From contig NZ_JAFMPM010000008.1 of the NCBI RefSeq assembly GCF_017349355.1, positions 248,001-312,000 of the forward strand: a stretch of DNA of 64,000 bases, read 5' to 3'. Under the pieces are notes generated by a model. The model saw nothing but the letters and a program-made list of their open reading frames with translations, searched no databases and was not told the origin of the DNA. The stretch's first letter is position 1, and every line of letters starts with the position of its first letter. This DNA comes from Thiothrix fructosivorans. Lineage in GTDB: Bacteria; Pseudomonadota; Gammaproteobacteria; Thiotrichales; Thiotrichaceae. The translations under genes were made by a program, and so were the position numbers. This document shows, one piece after another, positions 10,354 through 19,073 of this stretch.

Positions 10354-10878
10354 TTACGCAGCGTAGAGTTGCCCCGGTGTGAGCGCTAATTTGGTTTGTT
10401 TGTGGAGAATTTCCAGCAACACAATGACGCGCTCCTCACCATCGTATTTCTGGAAGATCGCTTCCAGACCTCGGAAAGGGCCGTCGGTAATCACCACTTT
10501 GTCGCCGTTATGGAAACGGTCAAGGTCAATGGCGCGTTCGCCGAGGTAAACTTCTTGTTGTTTCAACGTCGCGATTAATGCATCAGGAACGCGTGCGGCT
10601 TCTGTGCCAAAGCACACAAAACTGCTGATGCCCGTGGTGGAACGAATCGGTGCCCAGTTGTCGTTCACACCGTCATCCAAATGGATGAACATATAACGGG
10701 GAAACAACGATTCGACTTTGGTGACAACTTTACCGCGTTGCGTGCGTAAGCGTTTGGCGAGGGGACGGTATACGTCGTAGCCTTGATTACGCAGTTGGAA
10801 TTCTGCAACTTCATCCTTGTGTGGTTTGCTGGTCAGCAGAAACCAGTTTCTATCCGTTTCGACACTCATGACGCTCAT
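10354..10878 (-). CDS. rfaH: Transcription antitermination protein RfaH
   Basis: A 174-residue NusG paralogue. The NGN domain has WFLLTSKPHKDEVAEFQLRN and SLFPRYMFIHLDD, and the KOW-type C-terminal domain has HNGDKVVITDGPFRGLEAIF. RfaH loads onto RNA polymerase paused at ops elements and prevents premature termination in long polysaccharide and surface operons, also recruiting ribosomes. The ATG at 10878 has AAAGAG eight bases before it on the minus strand; an internal ATG four codons later is possible. It fits with the large polysaccharide loci in this window, but I saw no convincing ops element near them. Confidence 0.93.
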   Translation of the reverse strand: MSVMSVETDRNWFLLTSKPHKDEVAEFQLRNQGYDVYRPLAKRLRTQRGKVVTKVESLFPRYMFIHLDDGVNDNWAPIRSTTGISSFVCFGTEAARVPDALIATLKQQEVYLGERAIDLDRFHNGDKVVITDGPFRGLEAIFQKYDGEERVIVLLEILHKQTKLALTPGQLYAA

Positions 10879-10958
10879 GATAAATACTCTTTAAGTAAGC
10901 CCAACCAAATACCTGCGAACGCTCAACTTACCAAGTCCCCAAACCTGAGAAGTATCGT

Positions 10959-10978
10959 AGCGTTACACAGCGTTACAT
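10959..10978. repeat. Short tandem direct repeat upstream of rfaH
   Basis: Two 10-base units, AGCGTTACAC and AGCGTTACAT, lie head to tail in the 180-base region between the divergent rfaH and ABC-transporter genes. This could be an operator for either gene or be meaningless. No other copy was noticed. The rest of the 10879-11088 region shows no clear promoter or other element. Confidence 0.35.
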
Positions 10979-11088
10979 TTTACTGAGTCTATTCGATATA
11001 CTCGGAGGTTCAAGGCTTTTTATATAGAATATTTTTATGATTAATTCAATAATTATTAATGAATGCTGAATCGACAAGGGCAAGTTAC

Positions 11089-11838
11089 ATGATAAATCAT
11101 CAGGATAGGCTGATTAATGCAATCGGATTATCACGTTACTACAGTGAGCATTGCGCCGTAAATAATGTCGACGTGGTGCTGCATAAAGGTGAAGTCTTGG
11201 GTCTGCTGGGGCCAAATGGCGCTGGGAAATCAACCACGATGCAAATGCTGACCGGCAACTTATCCCCCAGCGTTGGCGAAATCCAGATAAATGGCATTGA
11301 CCTGCTGGATGAACCACGCAATGCCAAGCAACAAATGGGTTATTTACCCGAACAACCGCCGGTTTACCGTGACCTTACCGTGAGCGAATACCTGCATTAC
11401 TGTGCGCGTTTGCGTAATGTGCCAGCAGTTCAGCGCAAGGGTGCAGTCGCTACCGCGAGCGAACGTTGCGGCTTGCAAGACGTGAGCAAACGCTTAATTG
11501 GTAATCTATCCAAGGGCTTTCGCCAGCGTGTGGGGATCGCGCAAGCCATCCTGCACAACCCTGCTGTGGTGATTTTGGATGAACCCACCGTGGGGCTTGA
11601 CCCCATTCAAATCCGTGAAATTCGTAGCTTAATTCGTGAATTGGGCAAGGAGCACGGCATTATTCTCTCCACGCATATTTTACCGGAAGTGCAGGCGGTG
11701 TGTGATCGAGTGCAAATCCTCAATCACGGCAAAACCGTTTTCAACGACACCTTGGAGGGTGTGGAATCGCTGGAAAAAGTGTTCTTCGATCTAATTTTCC
11801 GCGAAGCGGATAGTACACACGCGGAGGTAGTCGTATGA
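11089..11838 (+). CDS. ABC transporter ATP-binding protein, GldA type
   Basis: A 249-residue ABC ATPase. Walker A is GPNGAGKSTTMQ, the signature is NLSKGFRQRVGIAQ, Walker B is AVVILDEPTVGLDP, and the switch histidine is in STHILPE. It is the first gene of a four-gene operon with an ABC-2 permease, a GldG-like auxiliary protein and a DUF4340 protein. This arrangement is widespread in proteobacteria and resembles GldA/GldF/GldG of gliding Bacteroidetes. The cargo is not known. I chose ATG 11089 because AAGGGCAAG lies upstream; an ATG at 11059 lacks a ribosome site. The stop overlaps the next start (ATGA). Confidence 0.9.
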   Translation: MINHQDRLINAIGLSRYYSEHCAVNNVDVVLHKGEVLGLLGPNGAGKSTTMQMLTGNLSPSVGEIQINGIDLLDEPRNAKQQMGYLPEQPPVYRDLTVSEYLHYCARLRNVPAVQRKGAVATASERCGLQDVSKRLIGNLSKGFRQRVGIAQAILHNPAVVILDEPTVGLDPIQIREIRSLIRELGKEHGIILSTHILPEVQAVCDRVQILNHGKTVFNDTLEGVESLEKVFFDLIFREADSTHAEVVV

Positions 11839-12596
11839 ATGCGATTTGGGCAATAGCCAGCACCGAATTCCGTCGGATGTTTTTATCACCGTTGGCGTGG
11901 AGCATTTTAGCGGTGGTGCAATTCATTTTGGCATGGATGTTTTTGTTGGGCTTGAATGAATACGCCACGCAAACCCAAGCCACGGCGGTGGGGGCGGAAA
12001 ATATCGCGGGCATTAGTGAAGCGATGATTCCGTTCCTGTTTTCAACGGCAGCGTCGATTATGTTGGTGGTCATGCCTTTGATTACCATGCGTTTGTTTGC
12101 GGAAGAGCGTATGAACCAGACGTTAATCTTGCTGACTTCTTCGCCGTTATCAAGTACGCAAATTGTGTTGGGGAAATACTTCAGCGTGTTGGGGTTTGTG
12201 TTGCTGTTTGTGGGCTTGTTGGCGGCGATGCCGCTATCGTTGGCGTTGGCAACGCAACTGGATTGGGGGCAATTGGCGGCGGCGGTGTTGGGGCTAACGT
12301 TATTGTTGGCAGCTTTTGCGGCGGCAGGCTTGTTTCTATCATCGTTGGCGCGGCAGCCGGTGATTGCGGCGGTAACGACGTTTGGGTTCTTGCTGTTGCT
12401 GGATGTGTTATATCAGTCAGGGCATTCGCAAGGCGCATCGAGTGAATTGTTTGTGTACTTGTCGGCGTTTGGGCATTTCTTGTCGTTTGCAGGCGGCATG
12501 TTTGATAGCAGCGATGTGGCGTACTACGTATTGTTCATTGGCGGATTTTTGATTCTGACCATCCGTAAACTTGATAACGACCGCTTGCAAGGGTAA
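11835..12596 (+). CDS. ABC-2 type permease, GldF-like
   Basis: A 253-residue membrane protein with six predicted transmembrane segments and the characteristic N-terminus AIASTEFRRMFLSPLAW. A conserved cytoplasmic loop (ITMRLFAEERMNQTLILLTSSPLSS) contacts the ATPase in this family. It forms the membrane part of the exporter encoded with the preceding ATPase, overlapping it by four bases, and is followed six bases later by the GldG-like gene. Confidence 0.88.
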   Translation: MNAIWAIASTEFRRMFLSPLAWSILAVVQFILAWMFLLGLNEYATQTQATAVGAENIAGISEAMIPFLFSTAASIMLVVMPLITMRLFAEERMNQTLILLTSSPLSSTQIVLGKYFSVLGFVLLFVGLLAAMPLSLALATQLDWGQLAAAVLGLTLLLAAFAAAGLFLSSLARQPVIAAVTTFGFLLLLDVLYQSGHSQGASSELFVYLSAFGHFLSFAGGMFDSSDVAYYVLFIGGFLILTIRKLDNDRLQG

Positions 12597-12602
12597 TCAG
12601 CG

Positions 12603-14012
12603 ATGAAAATGAGTAAAAATGCCCACCGTTTAGTTGGGCTACAAAATGCGATTTTCTATGCCTTATTCGTGGTAGTGATCGTGTTGCTGGGGTTCTTTTC
12701 CCGTACTTTCAAATTTGAGGCGGACTGGACGTATGCTAGCCGCAATAGCCTCAGCGCCCCCACGCAAACTTTGCTGGCAACGTTGGATAAACCGTTGGCG
12801 TTTATTGCCTACATCCCCGACAACCCTAGTTTGCAAGAGCAGATTAAGCAGTTGGTGGCGAAGTACCAGCGCATTAAGCCCGATACGACGTTGGAATTCG
12901 TGAACCCTGATCTTGATCCGGCGCGTGCTAAGCAAGATGCGATTGATCACGCGGGGCAATTGGTGATTCGTTACGCGGGACGCAGCGAGGTGATGGATTC
13001 CGCCAGTGAAGAAACCCTTGGCAATGCCATCCAACGCCTAAGCCGGGGCAGCGAACGGTTGGTGGCGTTTCTGGAAGGACATGGCGAACGCCAGCCCTTG
13101 GCGACACAATCCAACGGGATGTCGCAATTGGTGGTTAATTTGAAGCGCAGCGGGTTTCTGGTGCAACCGCATAATCTGGTGCGCACGCAGTCGATTCCAC
13201 AGAATGCCAGCTTTGCGGTGATTGCAGCACCGCAGCAAGATTTCTTGCCCGGTGAAGTGGCGGTGCTGAAGCAATACGTGGAGCAGGGTGGCAATTTGCT
13301 GTGGTTGCAAGATCCCGGCGGTTTGCATGGCTTGCAGCCGTTGGAGGAATTGCTCGGTGTGCACATTTTCGATGGCACGGCGATTGATGCGAATGAACAA
13401 TTGCAAGCGCTGTTGGGGATTAATCACCCTGCCGTTGTGCCCGTGGTCGATTACGGCAACAGCGAGATTGTGCAAAAACTGGCAGGAACGCAAACCGTGT
13501 TTCCGTTTGCAACCATGATTGCGCGTGCGCCGGATGCGGGCAAACAAGAGGGTGCATTGGTTTGGGAGGCAGAGGAGTTCCTCAATACCTTGCCAACCAG
13601 TTGGTTGGAAAGCAGCGGTGTTTTAGAGGGCGCGGTCAAATTTGATGAGGGCAGTAATGATCAGGAAGGGCCTATTCCCATCGGTGTCAGTTTGACGCGG
13701 ACGTTGGCCGCAGCTACCGATAAACCGGACGCGAAACCGCGTGAGCAGCGCGTGGTGGTTATCGGCGACAGCGATTTCATGCTGAATAGCTTTATTGGTT
13801 TGGGGGCAAACCTTGATCTTGCTAGCAATACCTTCAACTGGTTGAGTGCAGATGACAGTTTGCTGCAAGTACCAGTGATTCGTTCCCCCGATACCAAGCT
13901 GGAATTGAGTGAAACGGCGGGGTATTTGCTGGGCACATTTTTCTTGTTCTTGTTGCCGATTGGTATGTTGCTAGCCGGTGGTTGGATCTGGTGGCTACGA
14001 CGGAGACGTTAA
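12603..14012 (+). CDS. GldG-like ABC transporter auxiliary protein
   Basis: A 469-residue protein with one N-terminal transmembrane segment (residues about 17-36) and one at the C-terminus (LLGTFFLFLLPIGMLLAGGWIWW), ending in RRRR. Between them is a large periplasmic ABC_transp_aux/GldG domain with the glutamine-amidotransferase-like fold, including LVAFLEGHGERQP, FAVIAAPQQDFLPGE and VVVIGDSDFMLNSF. It belongs to the same operon as the permease and ATPase. GldG is needed for gliding in Flavobacterium; the role in gammaproteobacteria is unproven. The DUF4340 gene begins one base after its stop. Confidence 0.87.
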   Translation: MKMSKNAHRLVGLQNAIFYALFVVVIVLLGFFSRTFKFEADWTYASRNSLSAPTQTLLATLDKPLAFIAYIPDNPSLQEQIKQLVAKYQRIKPDTTLEFVNPDLDPARAKQDAIDHAGQLVIRYAGRSEVMDSASEETLGNAIQRLSRGSERLVAFLEGHGERQPLATQSNGMSQLVVNLKRSGFLVQPHNLVRTQSIPQNASFAVIAAPQQDFLPGEVAVLKQYVEQGGNLLWLQDPGGLHGLQPLEELLGVHIFDGTAIDANEQLQALLGINHPAVVPVVDYGNSEIVQKLAGTQTVFPFATMIARAPDAGKQEGALVWEAEEFLNTLPTSWLESSGVLEGAVKFDEGSNDQEGPIPIGVSLTRTLAAATDKPDAKPREQRVVVIGDSDFMLNSFIGLGANLDLASNTFNWLSADDSLLQVPVIRSPDTKLELSETAGYLLGTFFLFLLPIGMLLAGGWIWWLRRRR

Positions 14013-14013
14013 G

Positions 14014-14817
14014 ATGAGCAATTCCACACAGACACGGCGTTTAGGGTTGAATTTGGCACTTTTACTGCTCGTGGGTGGTTTGGGAGCAGTGGCATGGTGG
14101 CAAACCAACCAGCCGGAAACGTTGCCAGAAACCTTGCTGACCTTGACGCGTGCTGACATTACTCGCGTGACGATCACGCGTGAGCCGAGCAGTGCCAAAC
14201 CTGACGTGATTCGTTTGGAACGGGAAGGCGAACGCTGGCGGATGCTTGAACCCAAGTCAGTTGCCGCCAATGCAACCCGCATCAGCCAGTTGTTCACTTT
14301 GCTGGATGAAACCGTGGCAGCCAGTTATGACGCTACGGGCAAAGATTTGGCGCAATACGGGCTTGCGCCTGCGAGCGTGAGTGTTGCCTTCAACGATGCT
14401 ACGTTATGGTTTGGTGATGATAATCCCATTTCTCGCCAGCGTTATCTACTGCACGATGGCAAGGTGAAGCTGGTCTCAGAAACGGTATTTGGTTTGTTGA
14501 CCGGTGACGTCATGGCATTGGTGGATAATAAACTCGTGCCGGAAGGGCGCACCGTGAAAGCAGTCGCGTTGCCGGAAGGCTTCAATGCGCAGGCGGCAGG
14601 CTTGCTGCAAAACTGGCAATCAGCGAGTGCCTTGCGGGTCGAAGCGTCCAGCACTGCGGTCAGCAAAGGTAAGGTAAACTTAACGTTTGATGATGGCAGT
14701 ACGCTTGCGCTGGATGTATTGTCAAATGAAGGGGAACTTGTATTGGCGAATATTGTCTCAGGCTTACATTACGTGCTAGCCGAAATACAGCGCAAAGCAT
14801 TACTACCCCGAAAATAG
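14014..14817 (+). CDS. DUF4340 domain protein
   Basis: A 267-residue protein with a single N-terminal transmembrane anchor (LNLALLLLVGGLGAVAWW) and a periplasmic DUF4340 domain that contains repeated beta-motifs such as ITRVTITREP, WRMLEPKSVAAN, YGLAPASVSVAF and LWFGDDNP. DUF4340 proteins nearly always follow GldG-like genes and are thought to work with that exporter. The ATG at 14014 is preferred because GGAGACG precedes it; a longer reading from 13978 would run back into the previous gene. It ends the operon. Confidence 0.85.
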   Translation: MSNSTQTRRLGLNLALLLLVGGLGAVAWWQTNQPETLPETLLTLTRADITRVTITREPSSAKPDVIRLEREGERWRMLEPKSVAANATRISQLFTLLDETVAASYDATGKDLAQYGLAPASVSVAFNDATLWFGDDNPISRQRYLLHDGKVKLVSETVFGLLTGDVMALVDNKLVPEGRTVKAVALPEGFNAQAAGLLQNWQSASALRVEASSTAVSKGKVNLTFDDGSTLALDVLSNEGELVLANIVSGLHYVLAEIQRKALLPRK

Positions 14818-14941
14818 TTTGTGGTGAGAGTGCCCGAAATATGCCTGTGTAAAATTGCCAATAAGGATGTATAATGATGTCGGGATTAAAATTGATCAAA
14901 AATGCTCATGGCGCATTTGAGCAAACTCACGGGCAAGCAGT

Positions 14942-17098
14942 ATGAAATACACAACCTCACTTTTTAGCGTTCTGGCGTTGGTCGGCACACTGACGCTAAC
15001 ATCGCCTAGCATTTTCGCAGATGAAGTTAAAACAGTTACTTCGAGTACTTCCGCTGCTGAAAACGCCGCGACACCGCGTGTTATCGGCAAAGTATCGTAC
15101 TTGCTCGGTCAAGCCGACATGATTTTGTCGGATGGCGCTGTGATAGCTATCACAAAACAGACTGAAATTCTGGAAGGCAGTAAAATATCCGTAAAAGACC
15201 GCAGTAAATTGAATTTGCTGATGGTCGATGGTGCAACCGAAAAGCTGCCTGCGAATAGCACGTTGGCATTTACTCAGTATCGTTACGATCCGGCTGACCC
15301 TAAAGGGAGCGAAATTCGCAAAGAGTTAATCGAAGGTGAAGTGACCAGCAAAACCGGTGTGGGCGGCAAGGCAGCGAAAGAACGTTACCGTTTGAATTCA
15401 CCCCTAGCGGCGATTGCGGTCTTGGGTACGGAATACACCGCTAGCGTGAGCGGCGGCGAAACGCGGGTGGTGGTGCTGGATGGCATTATCTCGATGGCTA
15501 AGTTGGGTGGCAGTTGCCAGCGTTCCGGCTTGGGGGCGTGTGCCGACGGCGAACAGCTCGCGGCTAGCCAGCGTGGCTTGGCGTTGGTGGTGCGTAAAGA
15601 TCAGCCGCGTCCGGTGTTGATTCCTGCTTCGACACCGCCGCCCACCAAGAACACCACGCCCGTAGCCTCCGCTAAGGAACAAGCTGCCGAAGAAGAGGCG
15701 AACAAAAAGGCGGCTGAAGAAGCAGCGGCTGATAAAAAAGCGGAAGCGGATAAGCAGGCAAGTGCACAAGCTACTACCAGCAAGCCGGAGGAAAAATCCA
15801 CGGAGTCTGCACCTGCCAAAGCCAGCGACAAAACCACGGACAAGGTAGCCGATAAAACCACTGACAAAGCCACGGTAAAAGAAGTCGTTGCGCCCGTGGC
15901 AGAAAAACCCACTGACAAAGTGACGCTTGAAGCCGCGAAAAAGGTCGATGAACGTGATCCTCTCGCGGAAGTCAAAGTAGAGACGAATCCCGCACCGATT
16001 ACCGTTGCAGTGCAGCCTAAAACGCCAGCGGTGGTTGAACCGGTAGTGCCTGTTGCCAAGACACCAGAAGTGGTAGCGGTAGCACCCACAGTAGCGAGCA
16101 ATCTAGAAAGCACACAACCCAGTGGTTTGAACGTCGCTGTGAACGAAACGACACCGCCCGTTACTGCATCTCCCACTACGTCTGTATTAACACCCATTGC
16201 CTCGTCATCCTCCACATCCAACCCGATGATTTTGGTGTCCGCAGGTTCTAGCGGTGGCACTACAGGGTTGTCAACAGAGACAGGTTTTGGGGGCGCAATA
16301 CTGGAATCGTCCGGTACGGGGGGCAGTGTTTTGCTGGAATCGGCTACCGGTAGTGCCTTGACGGGCGGCGGATTAATCACCACGCCGTTAGGCTCGCCCT
16401 TGGTTGCGACGACTGATTTGGTGGAATCCTCCAGCAAAACGGAAAGCACCGTGACAACCGATGCGGGGCAAGTCATTGCTGCGGTGACTCCGCCTGTCGT
16501 GGTAACGCCAGTCGTCACACCTTCGCCAGCATTAGCACCGGTACGCTGGGGTAAGTTCGATCCCGCTGCGGTTGTGGATGGCGTGACGCTGGGTGATCAA
16601 GTTAGCAGCCAATACGCGCAAGTGATTGCTGCCACTGCTGCAAATGCCTACACGGTAGAGCGTCTGAAAACCGCGAGTGCCACGTTGCCAGAGCAACGCG
16701 ATGTCGGCTTTGTGCTGGGCAGTTACGAAGCGAATGTGCGTAATGCCACCACCGGCACAGCCACTGCTGCCACGGTAACGGATGCAACGTTGAATGTCAG
16801 TTCCGTGCGTAATACGTTTGATACCGGCTTTACTTTGAATTCACCTGTTTATACAGGTGCAGTCAAAGCGACAGGGACTTATTCGGCAACGGATGGTATC
16901 TTAAAAGACGATGGCACGAACCCGCAAACAACCCTTAACGGTGCAGTGGGTGTGCTCGGTGATGCGATTGGTGCAGCTTATAGCTTTACCCATCAAATCG
17001 ACACGGTGTTAAGTGCTGACGGTGTATTAGGTTGGACGGGCACTGCGGTCGCCGCGACGACACCGTTGCCTTCCGTAGGAACAACGCTTGGGAATTAA
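14942..17098 (+). CDS. FecR-domain periplasmic protein 1
   Basis: A 718-residue exported protein. Residues 1-26 are a signal peptide ending in IFADE. A FecR-type domain covers about residues 47-185, with VIGKVSYLLGQADM, LEGSKISVKDRS and the core motif RLNSPLAAIAVLGTEY. A conserved Cys pair follows (GGSCQRSGLGACADG). Residues about 235-520 are a low-complexity Ala/Lys/Pro/Thr/Val linker. The C-terminal part has a motif shared with the other two FecR proteins here (VRWGKFDPAAVVDG...DQV) and then a probable beta domain. FecR domains sense or transmit signals at the inner membrane's outer face. The gene is the first of an operon with a CHASE2 protein, a cyclase domain and a barrel-like protein. 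Confidence 0.85.
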   Translation: MKYTTSLFSVLALVGTLTLTSPSIFADEVKTVTSSTSAAENAATPRVIGKVSYLLGQADMILSDGAVIAITKQTEILEGSKISVKDRSKLNLLMVDGATEKLPANSTLAFTQYRYDPADPKGSEIRKELIEGEVTSKTGVGGKAAKERYRLNSPLAAIAVLGTEYTASVSGGETRVVVLDGIISMAKLGGSCQRSGLGACADGEQLAASQRGLALVVRKDQPRPVLIPASTPPPTKNTTPVASAKEQAAEEEANKKAAEEAAADKKAEADKQASAQATTSKPEEKSTESAPAKASDKTTDKVADKTTDKATVKEVVAPVAEKPTDKVTLEAAKKVDERDPLAEVKVETNPAPITVAVQPKTPAVVEPVVPVAKTPEVVAVAPTVASNLESTQPSGLNVAVNETTPPVTASPTTSVLTPIASSSSTSNPMILVSAGSSGGTTGLSTETGFGGAILESSGTGGSVLLESATGSALTGGGLITTPLGSPLVATTDLVESSSKTESTVTTDAGQVIAAVTPPVVVTPVVTPSPALAPVRWGKFDPAAVVDGVTLGDQVSSQYAQVIAATAANAYTVERLKTASATLPEQRDVGFVLGSYEANVRNATTGTATAATVTDATLNVSSVRNTFDTGFTLNSPVYTGAVKATGTYSATDGILKDDGTNPQTTLNGAVGVLGDAIGAAYSFTHQIDTVLSADGVLGWTGTAVAATTPLPSVGTTLGN

Positions 17099-17100
17099 TA

Positions 17101-18486
17101 TTGGGAACTAAATTCGGTGGACGGCTGCTGGTACTGCTAGGCATCGCAGCCGTGTTATTGATGGCGCAACACTATGACCCGTTGCAGGTATACAGCAGTT
17201 GGCAAACCCGTGTGTGGAATGCTTACCAGCACTGGGGGGTGAAGGTTAAAGACCCTAAGCCCTTGGTGTTTGTGGTTAAGATTGATGGCGAAAGTATCAA
17301 TTATGTGCGCAAACATTACGGTGAAGATTGGCCGTGGCCTCGGAAGCGTTACGCCGAATTGTTGAAAATTCTGTTTGAAAAGTATCAGGTCGATTTGGTC
17401 GGCGTGGATATGTTTATGCCTTATGCGCGTGATGCCGATGGCAACGATGAGCTGAATGCCTTGGCACAGCAACACCGCATTGCGTTTGCGCAAGTATTTG
17501 ATTTAGGCGCAGCGGAAACAACCTTTACCACGGGGCGGCTGGTCGGGGGCATCACTCCGCCTGAGGCGCAAGCGGCTACATTTTCCCAGCTATTTCCGCA
17601 GGCGAATGGTTATGTCGGGTTGACCGCACAATTGACCGATGTGCCGTGTGTGGGGCATGTCACGCCCATTAAGGAAACGGCGAATGGTTTGATTACCAAA
17701 GTACCGCCGCTGATTGTTCACGCAGGCAAATTGTACCCGATGTTGGCGATTGAAATGCTGCGCTGTCAGTCAGGGCGTTTGTATGACTTTGCCGTGTCAC
17801 CGCATCCGAATGGTTGGGAATTGTCGATAAAAGATTTAGTGAGCGAAGGTGAAACCGCGCACTTGATCTTGGATGAGACAGGTTTACTGCGCATACCCTA
17901 CCAAATTCCGAGTGCGAATATTGATGCGATTCCGGCGATGGATGTGTTCCAGCAACGCGTGGATGAGGCACAAACCGCTAGTTTGCAGGGCGGCATGGTG
18001 TTGCTGGCAGGCACAGCCCCCGGTCTGGGAGATCAGCAGGCAACGCCGATAGATTCTAATGTGGCGGGTGTGTCAGTGCATTTGCAATTGCTGGAATGGT
18101 TGCTAGGTGGTGCGGATAATGCGCCCGCGTTTTCGTTGGATGTGTGGTCGTGGGTTATTGGTTTTTGTGGGTTGGCGGGGTTGTATTTTTTGCTGGTGTA
18201 TGGTGTCGGCGTGGGTACGGTGGTGCTAGCGCCGCTCGTGTTGATGTTGGCATGGTTAGGGCTGGGTTTCTGGGCGTGGCTGGAAAAGCAGTGGTTTATC
18301 CCGATGCACCCTGCGATGTTGTTCCTTGCGTTTCTGGCGATTCAAGTGCCGTTGGAATGGTGGTTTTCGCAACGTACCACGGGGCGCTTACGCAAGCTGT
18401 TTCAGGATTATTTGCCTGAGCAATTGTGGGGCATATTGTCAACGATAACCGTCAGGATTTATTGCTGCCGAGTAAGCGTTGCTTAA
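17101..18486 (+). CDS. CHASE2 sensor part of a frameshifted nucleotide cyclase
   Basis: Begins at TTG 17101, two bases after the FecR gene stop, with GGGAA upstream. The product has an N-terminal transmembrane helix, a periplasmic CHASE2 domain (WQTRVWNAYQHWG, VFVVKIDGESINYV, WPWPRKRYAELL, VDLVGVDMFMP) and then three transmembrane helices (about residues 350-425). The frame ends early with an unrelated tail (ILSTITVRIYCCRVSVA) after YLPEQLWG. The catalytic domain continues in the next frame from about 18429. By comparison with the intact paralogue at 48403-50328 these are two halves of one protein, separated by loss of one G in the run at 18428-18431. Whether this is a real mutation, a slippage site or a sequence error is open. 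Confidence 0.8.
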   Translation: MGTKFGGRLLVLLGIAAVLLMAQHYDPLQVYSSWQTRVWNAYQHWGVKVKDPKPLVFVVKIDGESINYVRKHYGEDWPWPRKRYAELLKILFEKYQVDLVGVDMFMPYARDADGNDELNALAQQHRIAFAQVFDLGAAETTFTTGRLVGGITPPEAQAATFSQLFPQANGYVGLTAQLTDVPCVGHVTPIKETANGLITKVPPLIVHAGKLYPMLAIEMLRCQSGRLYDFAVSPHPNGWELSIKDLVSEGETAHLILDETGLLRIPYQIPSANIDAIPAMDVFQQRVDEAQTASLQGGMVLLAGTAPGLGDQQATPIDSNVAGVSVHLQLLEWLLGGADNAPAFSLDVWSWVIGFCGLAGLYFLLVYGVGVGTVVLAPLVLMLAWLGLGFWAWLEKQWFIPMHPAMLFLAFLAIQVPLEWWFSQRTTGRLRKLFQDYLPEQLWGILSTITVRIYCCRVSVA

Positions 18487-19073
18487 CCTTGTTGTTTGCG
18501 GATATTGCTAACTTTACCCAACGTGCTGAACGCGTTACACCGGAAGTGTTATCAGAGTTGACCCAACAAATTTTGGAAAGGCTCACTGCTGTTGCGCACC
18601 AGCACGGTGGCACAGTGGATAAATACATGGGGGATGCGGTCATGGTGTTTTGGAATGCACCGTTCGCACAAGTCGATCATGCCGACCGAGGTGTGGCAGC
18701 CGCGATGGATATGATGGCAGCGATTGAGCAATTCAACGCTGAAGGCAGCGCGTTGTTGGAAGGCGAACCGATTGCGGTGCGTATTGGCGTGCATACCGGC
18801 GAAGTGGTGGTCGGCGACTTGGGGACACGTTTCCGCCATGCGTACACCGCCATCGGCGATGCGGTCAACGTCACGGCGCGTTTGCAAACCCTTGCGCGGG
18901 AACTGCACGAATATTTGGTGGTCAGTAAACAGACAGTCGCATTATTAACGCGAACGTGGCCGTTGGTGAGTCGCGGCAATATTGCGCTGAAAGGACGACA
19001 GGAAACCGTCGGGGTATATACCCTGATCCACAAGCAGGATGATGATAGGAATGACGATGGTGCGCAACAGTAA
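18426..19073 (+). CDS. Class III adenylate/guanylate cyclase domain (3' part of the frameshifted gene)
   Basis: Encodes a 215-residue class III cyclase catalytic domain. The metal-binding aspartates are in LLFADIANFT and VDKYMGDAVM, the purine-selecting Lys is in the same VDKY motif, and the transition-state Asn and Arg are in GDAVNVTARL. The Lys/Thr pair (VDKY, AYTAIGD) suggests adenylate rather than guanylate specificity, by family knowledge. GTG 18426 could in principle start it as a separate protein, but there is no good ribosome site. Its first residues align with the linker of the intact paralogue, so it is best read as the cyclase half of the CHASE2 protein upstream. Confidence 0.8.
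   Translation: MGHIVNDNRQDLLLPSKRCLTLLFADIANFTQRAERVTPEVLSELTQQILERLTAVAHQHGGTVDKYMGDAVMVFWNAPFAQVDHADRGVAAAMDMMAAIEQFNAEGSALLEGEPIAVRIGVHTGEVVVGDLGTRFRHAYTAIGDAVNVTARLQTLARELHEYLVVSKQTVALLTRTWPLVSRGNIALKGRQETVGVYTLIHKQDDDRNDDGAQQ

Noticed and set aside
14895-14910. ATTGATCAAA as an FNR-type half site before FecR 1
   Set aside because: Only one half site matches (TTGAT), the second half is absent at the right distance.
14916-14931. TTTGA-GCAAAC-TCACG, a possible Crp site before the first FecR operon
   Set aside because: Two mismatches to the core and only 11 bases before the start codon, where it could not activate transcription. Too weak to count with the other four sites.
15601-16518. Long open frame (305 codons) antisense to the FecR 1 linker
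   Set aside because: It is the shadow of a low-complexity Ala/Thr/Val/Pro linker; the product is Val/Thr/Ser-rich without domains, and no ribosome site is seen.
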